A DNA stretch of 64,000 bases from the NCBI RefSeq assembly GCF_034119865.1, contig NZ_CP139421.1, forward strand, positions 4,690,501-4,754,500. Direction: 5' to 3'. The DNA comes from Algoriphagus sp. NG3. Its GTDB lineage: Bacteria; Bacteroidota; Bacteroidia; Cytophagales; Cyclobacteriaceae. The position numbers were made by a program, and so were the translations under genes. The notes under the pieces were generated by a model, which was not told the origin of the DNA, did no database searches, and saw only the letters and a program-made list of their open reading frames with translations. Shown piece by piece: positions 35,599 through 44,125 of this stretch; within the stretch, counting starts at the first letter, position 1; every line of letters starts with the position of its first letter.

Positions 35599-36379
35599 AA
35601 TCCGCCCCCTAGTTTTTCTTTTTCTGTTTATCACCCTTGGACTTCAGGCCCAGGATTTTCCTCCTGTGCCTAATCCGCCCAAGCTGGTGAATGATTTCAC
35701 GAATACGCTCTCATCAGGCGAAACAGCGCAGCTGGAAAGAAAACTAGTCGCTTACAATGATAGTACTTCTACTCAGATCGCCATCGTGATGATGCGATCC
35801 GTAGGACAATATGATATTGCTGATTACGCATTCCGCTTGGGTGAGTCTTGGGGTATAGGAGGAGGTGCAAATGATAACGGAATCCTGATCCTTGCGGCCA
35901 TGGATGACCGCAAGGTTTTTATCGCCACGGGGTATGGTATGGAAGGTGCGGTACCGGATGCCTTGGCAAAACGTATCGTAGAGAACCTGATTTTGCCTAA
36001 TTTCCGTCGAGAAGCCTATTACGAAGGCTTAAATGAAGCGACTGATATGATCTTCAAATTGGCTTCGGGAGAATATACCGCTGAGGAGGTGGAGTCCAAA
36101 GGAAACAGCGGTGGCGCCATATTTATGATTTTGTTTTTCATCTTCCTTTTCGTGATACTTCCAATGATCAAAAACCGCAATGACAACGACAACCACATGG
36201 GTGGAAGAGGCGGAGGAGTGGATCTGTGGACTACGATCATGCTGGCCGGAATGCTTGGTGGCGGTGGTAGAAGATCTGGAGGAGGCTTCGGTGGCGGCTT
36301 TGGCGGAGGTGGAGGCGGTGGCTTTGGCGGATTCGGAGGCGGAAGCTTCGGTGGCGGTGGAGCCGGAGGAAGCTGGTAA
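35576..36379 (+). CDS. TPM domain protein with signal peptide, membrane anchor and Gly-rich tail
   Basis: The protein has 267 residues with a signal peptide (GLQAQ near residue 26). A TPM domain follows at about 38-160 (STQIAIVMMRSVGQYD, WGIGGGANDNGILILAAMDD), then a membrane helix at about 180-200. A Gly-rich tail of about 45 residues ends GGSW. This is the usual YgcG-type layout. The tail is low complexity and should not be used for homology. It is the last gene of the lemA operon and is followed by a terminator. Confidence 0.93.
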   Translation: MRFLLDPKIRPLVFLFLFITLGLQAQDFPPVPNPPKLVNDFTNTLSSGETAQLERKLVAYNDSTSTQIAIVMMRSVGQYDIADYAFRLGESWGIGGGANDNGILILAAMDDRKVFIATGYGMEGAVPDALAKRIVENLILPNFRREAYYEGLNEATDMIFKLASGEYTAEEVESKGNSGGAIFMILFFIFLFVILPMIKNRNDNDNHMGGRGGGVDLWTTIMLAGMLGGGGRRSGGGFGGGFGGGGGGGFGGFGGGSFGGGGAGGSW

Positions 36380-36400
36380 CCCATATTCTTATCTCTTTAT

Positions 36401-36428
36401 AAAAACGCTTTGATTAGCGTTTTTTTTT
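36401..36428 (+). terminator. Rho-independent terminator of the lemA-TPM operon
   Basis: AAAACGCT and AGCGTTTT form an 8-bp stem with a short TTGATT loop, followed by a run of T (nine or more in total). It lies 22 bases after the second TPM gene. Confidence 0.85.
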
Positions 36429-36499
36429 GAGCAAAAATTACCGGAGCTTGAATCCAAAAGCAGATTTCTACAGAATAATCTCTTTTTTCACTAAAAAAA

Positions 36500-36527
36500 T
36501 ACGTAGAAAAATAAGTATTTTTACGTA
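36500..36527. promoter_or_regulatory. Palindrome upstream of the molybdenum cofactor operon
   Basis: TACGTAGAAAAATA and TATTTTTACGTA form an almost perfect inverted repeat with outer TACGTA hexamers, 36 bases before the moeA start. It is a candidate operator for the operon. The regulator is unknown. Confidence 0.5.
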
Positions 36528-36562
36528 ATTAATCTTAAGTTTAGCCAAGATTTCAAAACAAG

Positions 36563-37738
36563 ATGATATCAGTATCTGAAGCATTAGATTTAATTAAAGC
36601 CCATGTGGCAAAATTGCCTGCCGTCAAAATGCCCTTAAGAGATTCTTATGGATGTTTTCTGGCAGAGGATCTAGTAGCTCCTATTAGTTTGCCACCCTTT
36701 CGGCAATCAGCCATGGACGGCTATGCCTTTCGAAGTGGAGGGGATGTAGCGCTGGAAATAATCGGAGAATGCAAAGCAGGTGATACTGGTAGTTTTGAAT
36801 TGGAAGTCGGTCATGCAGTAAGGATATTTACTGGAGCTCCAGTGCCTGATTCCGCAGATACGGTAGTGATGCAAGAGCATGTGCAGGCTGAGAATGGGAG
36901 GATCACAATCCAAACTATGCCAGAAAAGGGAGCCAATGTACGGGAGATTGGAGAACAGATTCAAGCAGGAGAGTATGTGCTGTCTGCAGGTACCAAAATC
37001 AACGATTCCATTATTGGGTTTTTAGCCAGCTTTGGAATCACGGAGGTTTTAGTCTTTAACAAACCCAAAATTACCCTCATCGTAACTGGAAATGAACTAC
37101 AGGAGCCTGGAACACCACTGAAGCCTGGAGCCATTTATGAGAGTAATGCGATCATGTTAGAGTCCGCACTGAAGTCAAGAGGATATGGTTCGGTGCGGGT
37201 TTTAAAAGTTCAGGATGACCTAGAGTCCACCATCAAAGTAGTAGCCCAGGGACTGGAATCTGATATGCTATTGATTTCGGGTGGTATCTCAGTGGGGGAT
37301 TACGACTTTGTAAATGAATCCTTGCAGGCAAACGGTGTCCGGGAGATTTTCTATAAGGTAAATCAAAAACCGGGGAAGCCGATTTGGTTTGGAAAGAAAG
37401 AAGAGAAGCTTGTTTTTGCTTTACCGGGCAATCCTGCTTCCTCACTGACCTGTTTTCTGATTTATGCCCTTTCTGCTTTGAAGATCATGACAGGGAATCC
37501 GGATTTTGACCTGGATTTTCAAACAGGGAGACTCAAACACCGTACGTTTAACAAGTTTGGAAAGACCTTGTTTATACTCGGTTCCGAGATTAAGGGAGAG
37601 CTGGAGATATACCCCAAGCAAGCATCCAGTATGTTGATTTCCTATGCTTTGGGCAATGCACTGGTTCTGGTTCCAGCCGAAAAGGAAGTTCTGGAAGCAG
37701 GGGAAAAAGTACTATATCTACCTATAAACAGAAATTAA
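36563..37738 (+). CDS. moeA: Molybdopterin molybdenumtransferase MoeA
   Basis: The protein has 391 residues. Seen motifs are PPFRQSAMDGYA (about 50-61), the MoCF-binding ISGGISVGDYDFV (about 240-252) and the LPGNPAS loop near residue 289. MoeA inserts molybdate into adenylylated molybdopterin. Domain order and length are normal. It is the first gene of the cofactor operon, preceded by the palindrome at 36500-36527, with mobA 28 bases downstream. Confidence 0.95.
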   Translation: MISVSEALDLIKAHVAKLPAVKMPLRDSYGCFLAEDLVAPISLPPFRQSAMDGYAFRSGGDVALEIIGECKAGDTGSFELEVGHAVRIFTGAPVPDSADTVVMQEHVQAENGRITIQTMPEKGANVREIGEQIQAGEYVLSAGTKINDSIIGFLASFGITEVLVFNKPKITLIVTGNELQEPGTPLKPGAIYESNAIMLESALKSRGYGSVRVLKVQDDLESTIKVVAQGLESDMLLISGGISVGDYDFVNESLQANGVREIFYKVNQKPGKPIWFGKKEEKLVFALPGNPASSLTCFLIYALSALKIMTGNPDFDLDFQTGRLKHRTFNKFGKTLFILGSEIKGELEIYPKQASSMLISYALGNALVLVPAEKEVLEAGEKVLYLPINRN

Positions 37739-37766
37739 TACTAGTAACAAGGCTACTAATCTAAAG

Positions 37767-38351
37767 ATGAAATTCTCGGCAGATATCACAGCTTATGTAC
37801 TCTGTGGCGGTAAAAGCTCCCGCATGCAGTCTGAAAAAGGCTTGGTGCTTTATAAAGGCAAGCCTTTTATACGCTGGATAATAGAAGCAGTGATGCCCAT
37901 CACCCCAGATATAATACTGGTGACCAGCAATGGGGATTACAGCCTGGTGGGATTGCCTATGATCGAAGATTTGTATGCTGATAAAGGGCCTGTGGGAGGA
38001 ATATATACAGCATTAAAGCACAGTAAAACGAAGCGTAATCTGATACTTAGCTGCGATATCCCCAAGATCACTACAGGATTATTATCCACCATAGTAGCGG
38101 AATCTGCAAAAAATGATTCTCCTGTCACATTTATCAGTGATGGAAGAAATGATTATCCGCTGATTGGTGTTTATACTAAGTCGGCATCAACAACCTTCGA
38201 TAATGCGATTTCAGCCAATAAACTGAAACTCTGCTCTCTGGTGAATATGATATCACATCAGAAAATCCATATCAACGCTGACCAAAAATCCTTTGTACAG
38301 AACATCAACAGTAAGGCCGAATTGCTTTCACTAAACCTATTAGACAGATGA
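37767..38351 (+). CDS. mobA: Molybdenum cofactor guanylyltransferase MobA
   Basis: The protein has 194 residues. The N-terminal nucleotidyltransferase motif LCGGKSSRMQSEKGLVLYKG (about 12-31) binds GTP, and the SCDIPKI motif near residue 94 is the metal-binding Asp. It converts Mo-molybdopterin to the guanine dinucleotide form used by DMSO reductase-family enzymes such as nitrate reductase. It overlaps the next gene by 4 bases. Confidence 0.92.
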   Translation: MKFSADITAYVLCGGKSSRMQSEKGLVLYKGKPFIRWIIEAVMPITPDIILVTSNGDYSLVGLPMIEDLYADKGPVGGIYTALKHSKTKRNLILSCDIPKITTGLLSTIVAESAKNDSPVTFISDGRNDYPLIGVYTKSASTTFDNAISANKLKLCSLVNMISHQKIHINADQKSFVQNINSKAELLSLNLLDR

Positions 38352-39160
38352 AGACTATAACCGGAAAATCCCCGAAAATTACCCTTGTGGGTGCAGGACC
38401 TGGCGACCCTGAATTACTTACGCTTAAGGCTGTCAAAGCATTGAATATGGCAGATGTGGTGCTGTACGATGCACTCGTGAATGAAGAGATTCTTCATCAT
38501 GCCAACCGTGCGTTGCTGGTTTTTGTGGGAAAAAGGAAGGGAAACCATAGTCATACCCAGGATGAGATCAATCAGCTGATAGTAGATTATGCTATGGAAT
38601 ACGGACATGTGGTCAGGGTAAAAGGTGGTGATCCTTTTGTTTTTGGAAGGGGAAAAGAAGAAGAGATCTATGCCGTAGAAAGAGGAATCGAGGTGGAGGT
38701 GATCTCCGGAATCTCTTCCAGTGTTGCTGTTCCTGCCTCCTTAGGTATTCCTGTCACCAGCCGGGGTGTAGCCGAGAGTTTCTGGGTGATCACAGGCACT
38801 ACCAGCGACAGAACCCTATCTAAGGATTTGTCGCTCGCCGCCCAGTCCTCCGCCACGGTGGTAGTATTGATGGGGATGGGGAAGCTTACGGGGATTGTTG
38901 AAATCTATACCTCCTTTGGTAAAGTAGATATGCCGGTAGCAATCATACAGGATGGTACCACAGCTGACCAAAAGGAAGTGGTGGGATCCATACAAAATAT
39001 TGTAGAGCTAAGTGAACATGCTGGGATAAAAGCGCCGGCAGTAATCGTTATCGGTGAAGTAGTCCATCTGGCGAGAGTGAGAAGGCAAGTACGGGAAGAC
39101 TGGGTTTTAGATGATGAATTCATCTTCCAAAACCTGAATACCTTGCCATTTACTAATTAA
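38348..39160 (+). CDS. cobA: Uroporphyrinogen-III C-methyltransferase (SUMT)
   Basis: The protein has 270 residues. SAM-methyltransferase signatures are TLVGAGPGDPELLTLKAVKA (about 11-30) and the VVRVKGGDPFVFGRG block (about 86-100). It methylates uroporphyrinogen III to precorrin-2, the branch point to sirohaem and B12. It has no CysG dehydrogenase/ferrochelatase domain. Its position inside a molybdenum cofactor operon suggests coordinated supply of sirohaem and Mo cofactor, as needed for nitrate and nitrite assimilation, but those enzymes are not in the window. Confidence 0.94.
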   Translation: MKTITGKSPKITLVGAGPGDPELLTLKAVKALNMADVVLYDALVNEEILHHANRALLVFVGKRKGNHSHTQDEINQLIVDYAMEYGHVVRVKGGDPFVFGRGKEEEIYAVERGIEVEVISGISSSVAVPASLGIPVTSRGVAESFWVITGTTSDRTLSKDLSLAAQSSATVVVLMGMGKLTGIVEIYTSFGKVDMPVAIIQDGTTADQKEVVGSIQNIVELSEHAGIKAPAVIVIGEVVHLARVRRQVREDWVLDDEFIFQNLNTLPFTN

Positions 39161-39188
39161 TCTGGGAGATCTATAGTAACTTGATGCT

Positions 39189-39425
39189 ATGATTACTGTC
39201 AACTATTTTGGAAATATTGCAGAAGCTGCCCAAAACGACTCCGAAATTCTGGACGTGAAAGCTATTAAGCTGGAGGAATTGCTGAGTTTGCTGGATGCAA
39301 AATATGATCTGGGGAAATTCCAGTTTCAGGTAGCCATTAACCGTAAAATTGTATCCAGACAGCATGGGCTGACTATTTCTGATGCTGATGAAATAGCCTT
39401 GCTTCCACCATTTGCAGGAGGATAA
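39189..39425 (+). CDS. moaD: Molybdopterin synthase small subunit MoaD
   Basis: This is a 78-residue ubiquitin-fold sulfur carrier. The C-terminus is LLPPFAGG, the di-glycine that MoeB adenylylates and that carries the thiocarboxylate. It works with MoaE, encoded 1.2 kb downstream. Its last codons (GGAGGA) double as a purine-rich ribosome binding site for moeB, whose ATG is 1 base after the stop. Confidence 0.93.
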   Translation: MITVNYFGNIAEAAQNDSEILDVKAIKLEELLSLLDAKYDLGKFQFQVAINRKIVSRQHGLTISDADEIALLPPFAGG

Positions 39426-39426
39426 G

Positions 39427-40467
39427 ATGGAGCGGTATCAGCGACAAATCATACTGCCTGGTATAGGGACTTCTGGCCAGCAAAAGCTAAAGGCAAGCAA
39501 GGTGCTGGTCGTAGGAGCCGGAGGCTTGGGATGTGCCGTACTACCTTATCTGGCAGCCGCCGGCATAGGTACGATTGGTATTATAGACGGGGACAAAATC
39601 GAAGAATCCAATCTCCACAGGCAAATCCTTTACTCTTCCGAGCAGCTGGGGCTTTCTAAAGCAAAAGAAGCTGCCAATTCTATTATCAAAACCAACCCGG
39701 GAATAGAAATATCGGTATTTGAAGAGTTTTTGACTGCCAAAAATGCTGCTGAAACCTTCTCTGGCTTTGATCTGGTCATCGATGCGACGGATAATTTATT
39801 TATCCGATATGTGATCGATGATACCTGCCTTGCCTGTAATAAGCCCTTTGTCTATGGCTCCATCCATCAGTTTCAGGGGCAGGTTTCCGTATTCAATTTC
39901 GAAGGAGGACCATCTTATCGGGATATTTTCCCTGAGGAGAATGGGGCTGCCCCTAATTGTGCGGAGGCAGGGGTGCTAGGTACCACAGTAGGACTGATCG
40001 GAATGCTGCAGGCTAGCGAGGCAATGAAGATTCTTTTAGGAATTGGGGAGGTTCTTTCGGGGAAACTGCTGATTTACAATCTGCTCAATAATTCCCAGCA
40101 AGTGTTTGAATTTGGTAATGCTCCTGTGCCAAAGAAGCCTCATATTTCAGTTTCATTTGAAATGATGTCTCCGAAAGAAGCACTTCATGGTGAAGCCGTT
40201 CTATTGGATGTGCGTGAGCCAGGTGAAATACCGGAAGTAAAACTGGATAAGCTGATTCAGTTGCCGCTTTCACTCTTGGAGGAGGGAGTAGAAAAGTTAA
40301 ATCCTGAAGATGAGTTTTGGATCTTTTGCCAATCAGGTGTGCGAAGCAGAAAGGCAGCTGACTTGCTTTATCGAAGGGGATTTAGGAAGTTGAAGTTGAT
40401 ACGGGGAGGAGCGAAGGATTTGTTGACCGAAGCCAAGAGTGAGAAGCCAGGAAAGGTGTCACTTTAA
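39427..40467 (+). CDS. moeB: MoeB/ThiF-type adenylyltransferase with C-terminal rhodanese domain
   Basis: I start this at 39427, which gives MERYQRQIILPGIG, the usual family start, behind a GGAGG. An ATG at 39412 would only add five residues inside moaD. It has 346 residues: a ThiF/E1-like domain (about 1-235, with VLVVGAGGLGCAVLPYLAAA and DATDNLFIRYVID), then a rhodanese domain (about 250-340) with the active Cys in FCQSGVRS. It lacks the usual CxxC zinc pairs in part. It activates the MoaD C-terminus, and the rhodanese may deliver sulfur. Confidence 0.92.
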   Translation: MERYQRQIILPGIGTSGQQKLKASKVLVVGAGGLGCAVLPYLAAAGIGTIGIIDGDKIEESNLHRQILYSSEQLGLSKAKEAANSIIKTNPGIEISVFEEFLTAKNAAETFSGFDLVIDATDNLFIRYVIDDTCLACNKPFVYGSIHQFQGQVSVFNFEGGPSYRDIFPEENGAAPNCAEAGVLGTTVGLIGMLQASEAMKILLGIGEVLSGKLLIYNLLNNSQQVFEFGNAPVPKKPHISVSFEMMSPKEALHGEAVLLDVREPGEIPEVKLDKLIQLPLSLLEEGVEKLNPEDEFWIFCQSGVRSRKAADLLYRRGFRKLKLIRGGAKDLLTEAKSEKPGKVSL

Positions 40468-40575
40468 GGTCGATGCATGTCCTTTATTAAGGCTAGGCAA
40501 ATAAAGTAATTAAACGAAAGATAAAATCGAGCATGACTCAAGAGTCACACACTGGGATGATTATAATGGATGCGA

Positions 40576-40595
40576 CCTGCCTGCCGGCAGGCAGG
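40576..40595. repeat. 20-bp perfect GC-rich palindrome in the moeB-moaE spacer
   Basis: CCTGCCTGCCGGCAGGCAGG is fully self-complementary. It is followed by smaller stems (GGGATTCCATCCC; TCCCGT...ACGGGA) up to about 40626. It stands out strongly from the AT-rich surroundings. It is of the dispersed intergenic type seen in Bacteroidetes, and a degenerate relative lies at 31209-31230. Confidence 0.7.
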
Positions 40596-40659
40596 GATTC
40601 CATCCCGTATCCTTCGTCACGGGACAGGTTATGGCCTTTAAAAGATAAATTATAATCAT

Positions 40660-41088
40660 ATGAAAAAAGTATTTCTTGAGGGAGCGATTTCCCCTGAATT
40701 TATAGCGGATTCCATAGCAAAGCATCAAAGCAAGCACAGCATTGGGGCGCATAATATTTTTCTTGGTCAAGTACGGGCAGATGAAGTTGGAGAGCAGAAA
40801 GTGGTAGCTATAGAATATACCAGCTATGAAGAAATGGCCAATGAAAAGCTTCATGAGATCAGAGAAGCGGCTTTTGAAAGGTTCGATCTGACTTGTCTGC
40901 ACATCTACCATAGTTTGGGTACAGTAAAGGTCGGAGAAATTTGCATTTTCGTCTTTGTATCTTCCAAGCGAAGGAAGCAAGTTTATGAGGCGACTGAATG
41001 GCTCGTGAATCAGGTGAAAGAGAAGGTTCCTATCTTCGGTAAGGAGATTCTGGATAATGCAGACCATCAATGGAAAGTTAATAGTTGA
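40660..41088 (+). CDS. moaE: Molybdopterin synthase large subunit MoaE
   Basis: The protein has 142 residues. Family blocks are GAHNIFLGQVRADE (about 28-41), AIEYTSYEEMA (about 49-59), the HSLGTVKVGE segment and the C-terminal PIFGKEIL. It transfers sulfur from MoaD to precursor Z to make molybdopterin. The 192-base gap before it contains the palindromic repeat but no terminator T-run. Confidence 0.94.
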   Translation: MKKVFLEGAISPEFIADSIAKHQSKHSIGAHNIFLGQVRADEVGEQKVVAIEYTSYEEMANEKLHEIREAAFERFDLTCLHIYHSLGTVKVGEICIFVFVSSKRRKQVYEATEWLVNQVKEKVPIFGKEILDNADHQWKVNS

Positions 41089-41255
41089 AATTTTATCATG
41101 AATATAAATTTCTTTGTCAGCAAGCGAATAAATCAGTATAAGTTTAGAGTGAACAGTGTCATTGCGAACGCTTCGGTCAACGGTCATCGGTCTTTTGACC
41201 GGCTGGTTAAAGTGTATTTGGTTTCTGGCATTTTTGTGGATAATGTTATAAGTCA

Positions 41256-42173
41256 ATGGTAGATATCACACATAAAGTAACTACGCTACGCACGGCAAAA
41301 GCTCAGGCAATAGTTCAGGTGAGTTCGGAAGAAACTATCGCTGCGGTAGTAGAGAATCGTGTTCCGAAGGGAAATGTCTTTGAAATGGCGAAGGTGGCGG
41401 GTCTGTTCGCGGTGAAAAACACCCATATTACCATTCCCGATTGCCATCCACTGCCTGTGGAATACACTGCTGTAGAATACGAGATTGATGGGCTGGAAAT
41501 TCGCATTTTCATCACAGTGAAAACTGTGTACAAAACCGGCGTGGAAGTGGAAGCCATGCACGGTGCATCTGTGATAGCGCTGACCATGTACGACATGCTG
41601 AAACCTATCGATAAGGGAATTGTTATCCGAGAGATCGGGTTGGTAGAGAAAAAAGGAGGTAAATCCAGTTTCAAAGACAAAAACCCTAAAACTATTCAGG
41701 CTGCGGTAATTGTATGTTCAGATTCCATTTCCAAAGGGATCAAAGAAGACCGGGCAGGAAAAGTTATTGTGGATAAATTGGAGACACATCAGGTGGAGGT
41801 GACTTCTTATGAAGTAATTCCGGATGAACTTGAGTTGATCCGAAGCAGAGCTCTGGAGCTATGTGAGAAAAACCAATTGGTAATCTTTACAGGCGGGACA
41901 GGATTGTCGGCACGGGATGTGACGCCGGAAGCTTTGGGGCCTATTTTGGAGCGAAGAATTCCTGGAATTGAAGAAGCTATCCGCAGTTATGGACAAAAGA
42001 TGATGCCATTTGCGATGCTTTCCAGGTCGGTGGCGGGCACCATTGGCGATAGTGTAATCCTTGCCTTGCCTGGATCTACAAATGGAGCCAAGGAGTCTAT
42101 GGATGCGGTATTCCCGCATTTATTGCATGTATTTTCTATTTTAAAAGGAGCAAATCATGACCCAGTCGGGTAA
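41256..42173 (+). CDS. moaCB: Fused MoaC-MoaB: cyclic pyranopterin synthase plus MPT adenylyltransferase-type domain
   Basis: The protein has 305 residues and two enzymes in one chain. MoaC covers about 1-145 (VPKGNVFEMAKVAG, PDCHPLPVEYTAVEY, VKTVYKTGVEVEAMHG). MoaB/Mog covers about 150-300 (VIVCSDSISKG, FTGGTGLSARDVTPE, SRSVAGTIGDSVILALPGST). MoaC acts with MoaA on GTP to form cyclic pyranopterin monophosphate; the MoaB-type domain adenylylates molybdopterin later in the pathway. The fusion joins early and late steps. It overlaps moaA by 17 bases. Confidence 0.93.
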   Translation: MVDITHKVTTLRTAKAQAIVQVSSEETIAAVVENRVPKGNVFEMAKVAGLFAVKNTHITIPDCHPLPVEYTAVEYEIDGLEIRIFITVKTVYKTGVEVEAMHGASVIALTMYDMLKPIDKGIVIREIGLVEKKGGKSSFKDKNPKTIQAAVIVCSDSISKGIKEDRAGKVIVDKLETHQVEVTSYEVIPDELELIRSRALELCEKNQLVIFTGGTGLSARDVTPEALGPILERRIPGIEEAIRSYGQKMMPFAMLSRSVAGTIGDSVILALPGSTNGAKESMDAVFPHLLHVFSILKGANHDPVG

Positions 42174-43170
42174 TATACAGGAGCTAAAAGACCGGTTTGG
42201 GCGAGTCCACAATTATTTGAGGATTTCCCTGATCGAGAAGTGCAATCTGCGCTGTAGCTACTGTATGCCCGCCGAGGGAATTGCCCTCAGTCCAAAAGCT
42301 TCTATCATGAGTGCTGAGGAGGTGCTGGAATTTGCTCGGATTTTTGTGGGACTTGGTGTTACCAAAATCCGTCTTACGGGTGGAGAGCCCCTTCTTCGCA
42401 AGGATATTGGAATTATTCTCGAAGGTTTGGCAAAACTGCCGGTGGAAATATCAATTACCACCAATGGCTTGCTTGTAGATAGACACGTGGATACCCTTCA
42501 GACACTAGGGATCAAAAAGATCAATTTCAGTCTGGATACCCTGAAGGAGACCCGTTTTCAGGAGCTTACCAGGCGACCGGGCTTTCAGAAAACGTTGGAT
42601 AACTTCCGGCTACTTCATGACCGGGGCTTTGAGATGAAGATCAACTCTGTCCTGATCAAAGGAATCAATGACGATGAGTTGGTCGATCTTGTAGAACTGA
42701 CCAAGAATTTTAAGGTTTCTGTCCGTTTTATAGAATTTATGCCTTTTGACGGCAATCGCTGGGACAAATCCAAGATGGTATCTGAAAAGGAAATATTGGA
42801 TCAATTAGGAGCTCATTACGGCACAGCTCAACTAGCCTCTTTGCCGGATGAGGATAATTTCACCGCACGCAAGTTCAAAATCGCAGGCTATATTGGGGAG
42901 TTTGGTATAATTTCCTCGGTGACCAATCCTTTCTGCGGTACCTGCAACAGGATTCGCCTGACTGCCAACGGAAAAATAAAAAATTGTCTTTTCTCCAATC
43001 ATGAAACCGATTTGCTGCGAGCTATGCGCTCCGGTGAAAACGTGGAAGAACTTATCTTGGAATCCATTCTCCATAAAAAAGCCGTTCGTGCCGGAATGGA
43101 CAGTATGGAAAAATTATCTGACCCTACACTCCACTCGGATAATAGAAGTATGATTGCGATTGGAGGGTGA
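42157..43170 (+). CDS. moaA: GTP 3',8-cyclase MoaA
   Basis: This is a 337-residue radical SAM enzyme. The N-terminal cluster motif CNLRCSYC lies at about residues 28-35, followed by a SAM-binding TGGEPLLRKD. The C-terminal cluster cysteines are in PFCGTCNRIRLTANGKIKNC. The chain ends with the di-Gly tail IAIGG required for catalysis in MoaA. It performs the first step from GTP. It is the last gene of the operon. Confidence 0.96.
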   Translation: MTQSGNIQELKDRFGRVHNYLRISLIEKCNLRCSYCMPAEGIALSPKASIMSAEEVLEFARIFVGLGVTKIRLTGGEPLLRKDIGIILEGLAKLPVEISITTNGLLVDRHVDTLQTLGIKKINFSLDTLKETRFQELTRRPGFQKTLDNFRLLHDRGFEMKINSVLIKGINDDELVDLVELTKNFKVSVRFIEFMPFDGNRWDKSKMVSEKEILDQLGAHYGTAQLASLPDEDNFTARKFKIAGYIGEFGIISSVTNPFCGTCNRIRLTANGKIKNCLFSNHETDLLRAMRSGENVEELILESILHKKAVRAGMDSMEKLSDPTLHSDNRSMIAIGG

Positions 43171-43214
43171 GTGATTGCTATCCTGCTTTTTTGTGGGGGT
43201 CTTTATCCCGCTAT

Positions 43215-43742
43215 TCACCTAGGATGTTGCCGTGTAAAGTTGATCTCTACCTCGTAATCCTTATTGCCATGCACATCTTCATCGACGACTATTTCAATTT
43301 CGTAAGCAACGTTATACGTTTCCAGCAAAGCATCAAGCTTAGTCTTTTTGTCCTTTACGGCTACGAGTTTTTGGCGGAAGTTTAGTAGGGGGCCTATTGC
43401 TATCGGGATGATAGAAACTCCAATTCCAATGATAATTAAGGGAACCGTAGAGATAACGCCCTTGTCCCAAGCTGTAGCACCTAGATAATATCCTGCACTG
43501 ATCACTGATCCTGCAATCACTAAATACAATATACAATGGAGGATATTGTAATACTTGGTAGATGCTATTTTATAGTAATCGACGTTTACTTCCTTTATAC
43601 GATTGATGTAGTTGTTGCCGAATTTTATAGTAGAGCATTTTTCATTAAATGCAGGCTTCAGTGTCGTTAAACCACATGTACTACCTGTAGATAGGTCAAA
43701 TAATCTATGTTCGCATAATTCGCAATGATTTGCTACCTGCAT
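43215..43742 (-). CDS. Hypothetical membrane protein with N-terminal Cys motif
   Basis: The protein has 175 residues. The N-terminus has CELCEHRL and a further Cys pair (C24 and C36), which could form a zinc site. Two membrane helices follow at about 68-88 and 98-118. The C-terminal cytoplasmic segment is charged. I do not recognise a family. It opens a small accessory patch together with the toxin-antitoxin remnant. Base composition is more AT-rich than the adjoining operon. Confidence 0.55.
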   Translation of the reverse strand: MQVANHCELCEHRLFDLSTGSTCGLTTLKPAFNEKCSTIKFGNNYINRIKEVNVDYYKIASTKYYNILHCILYLVIAGSVISAGYYLGATAWDKGVISTVPLIIIGIGVSIIPIAIGPLLNFRQKLVAVKDKKTKLDALLETYNVAYEIEIVVDEDVHGNKDYEVEINFTRQHPR

Positions 43743-43817
43743 TTTAAAGGCTTTTGAAATTTTAATTAATTCATTTACCAGGATATGAAAGAGCAGCCAA
43801 AGCGGCGTCGCTTTCTT

Positions 43818-44120
43818 CTATTTTACAGTAAAGCTAATTTTTTTGCCAAGTCCATATTCTAATAGTCTATAAAGAGTAGAAAGTTGAATGTCGCTTTTGC
43901 CGCTTTCAATCCTTGAGATAAAACTCTTCTTAGCGCCGATTTTTTCTGCAAGTTGCTGTTGGGTCATATCAGCCAGTTTTCTTTCTTCCTTTATCAGTTC
44001 ACCAATAGCAAATGCTTTTGCTTTGATTTCAAATTCTGTTCTGTTTTTAGAGCCCGTTTTGCCGTAGCGTTTATTAAGGTGGCTACTAAATGTCTTAATA
44101 TTTTCTTCTTGAGGTTCCAT
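43818..44120 (-). CDS. Xre-family antitoxin (HigA-like)
   Basis: The protein has 100 residues with a C-terminal Xre helix-turn-helix at about 45-98 (MTQQQLAEKIGAKKSFISRI, then LSTLYRLLEYGL). It follows the toxin gene by 5 bases, giving the toxin-first order of HigBA-type modules. The antitoxin appears intact although its partner is disrupted. Confidence 0.85.
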   Translation of the reverse strand: MEPQEENIKTFSSHLNKRYGKTGSKNRTEFEIKAKAFAIGELIKEERKLADMTQQQLAEKIGAKKSFISRIESGKSDIQLSTLYRLLEYGLGKKISFTVK

Positions 44121-44125
44121 CGCTT

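Noticed and set aside
36019..36413. Pro-rich minus-strand frame and Ala/Glu-rich plus-strand frame over the TPM protein tail
   Set aside because: Both are alternative readings of the Gly-rich repeat of the TPM protein. They have no start context, no homology and extreme composition.
40561..41256. 231-codon minus-strand frame opposite moaE
   Set aside because: It runs antisense to a clear moaE gene, and its ends read the palindromic repeat and the moaE spacer. The protein has no recognisable domain.
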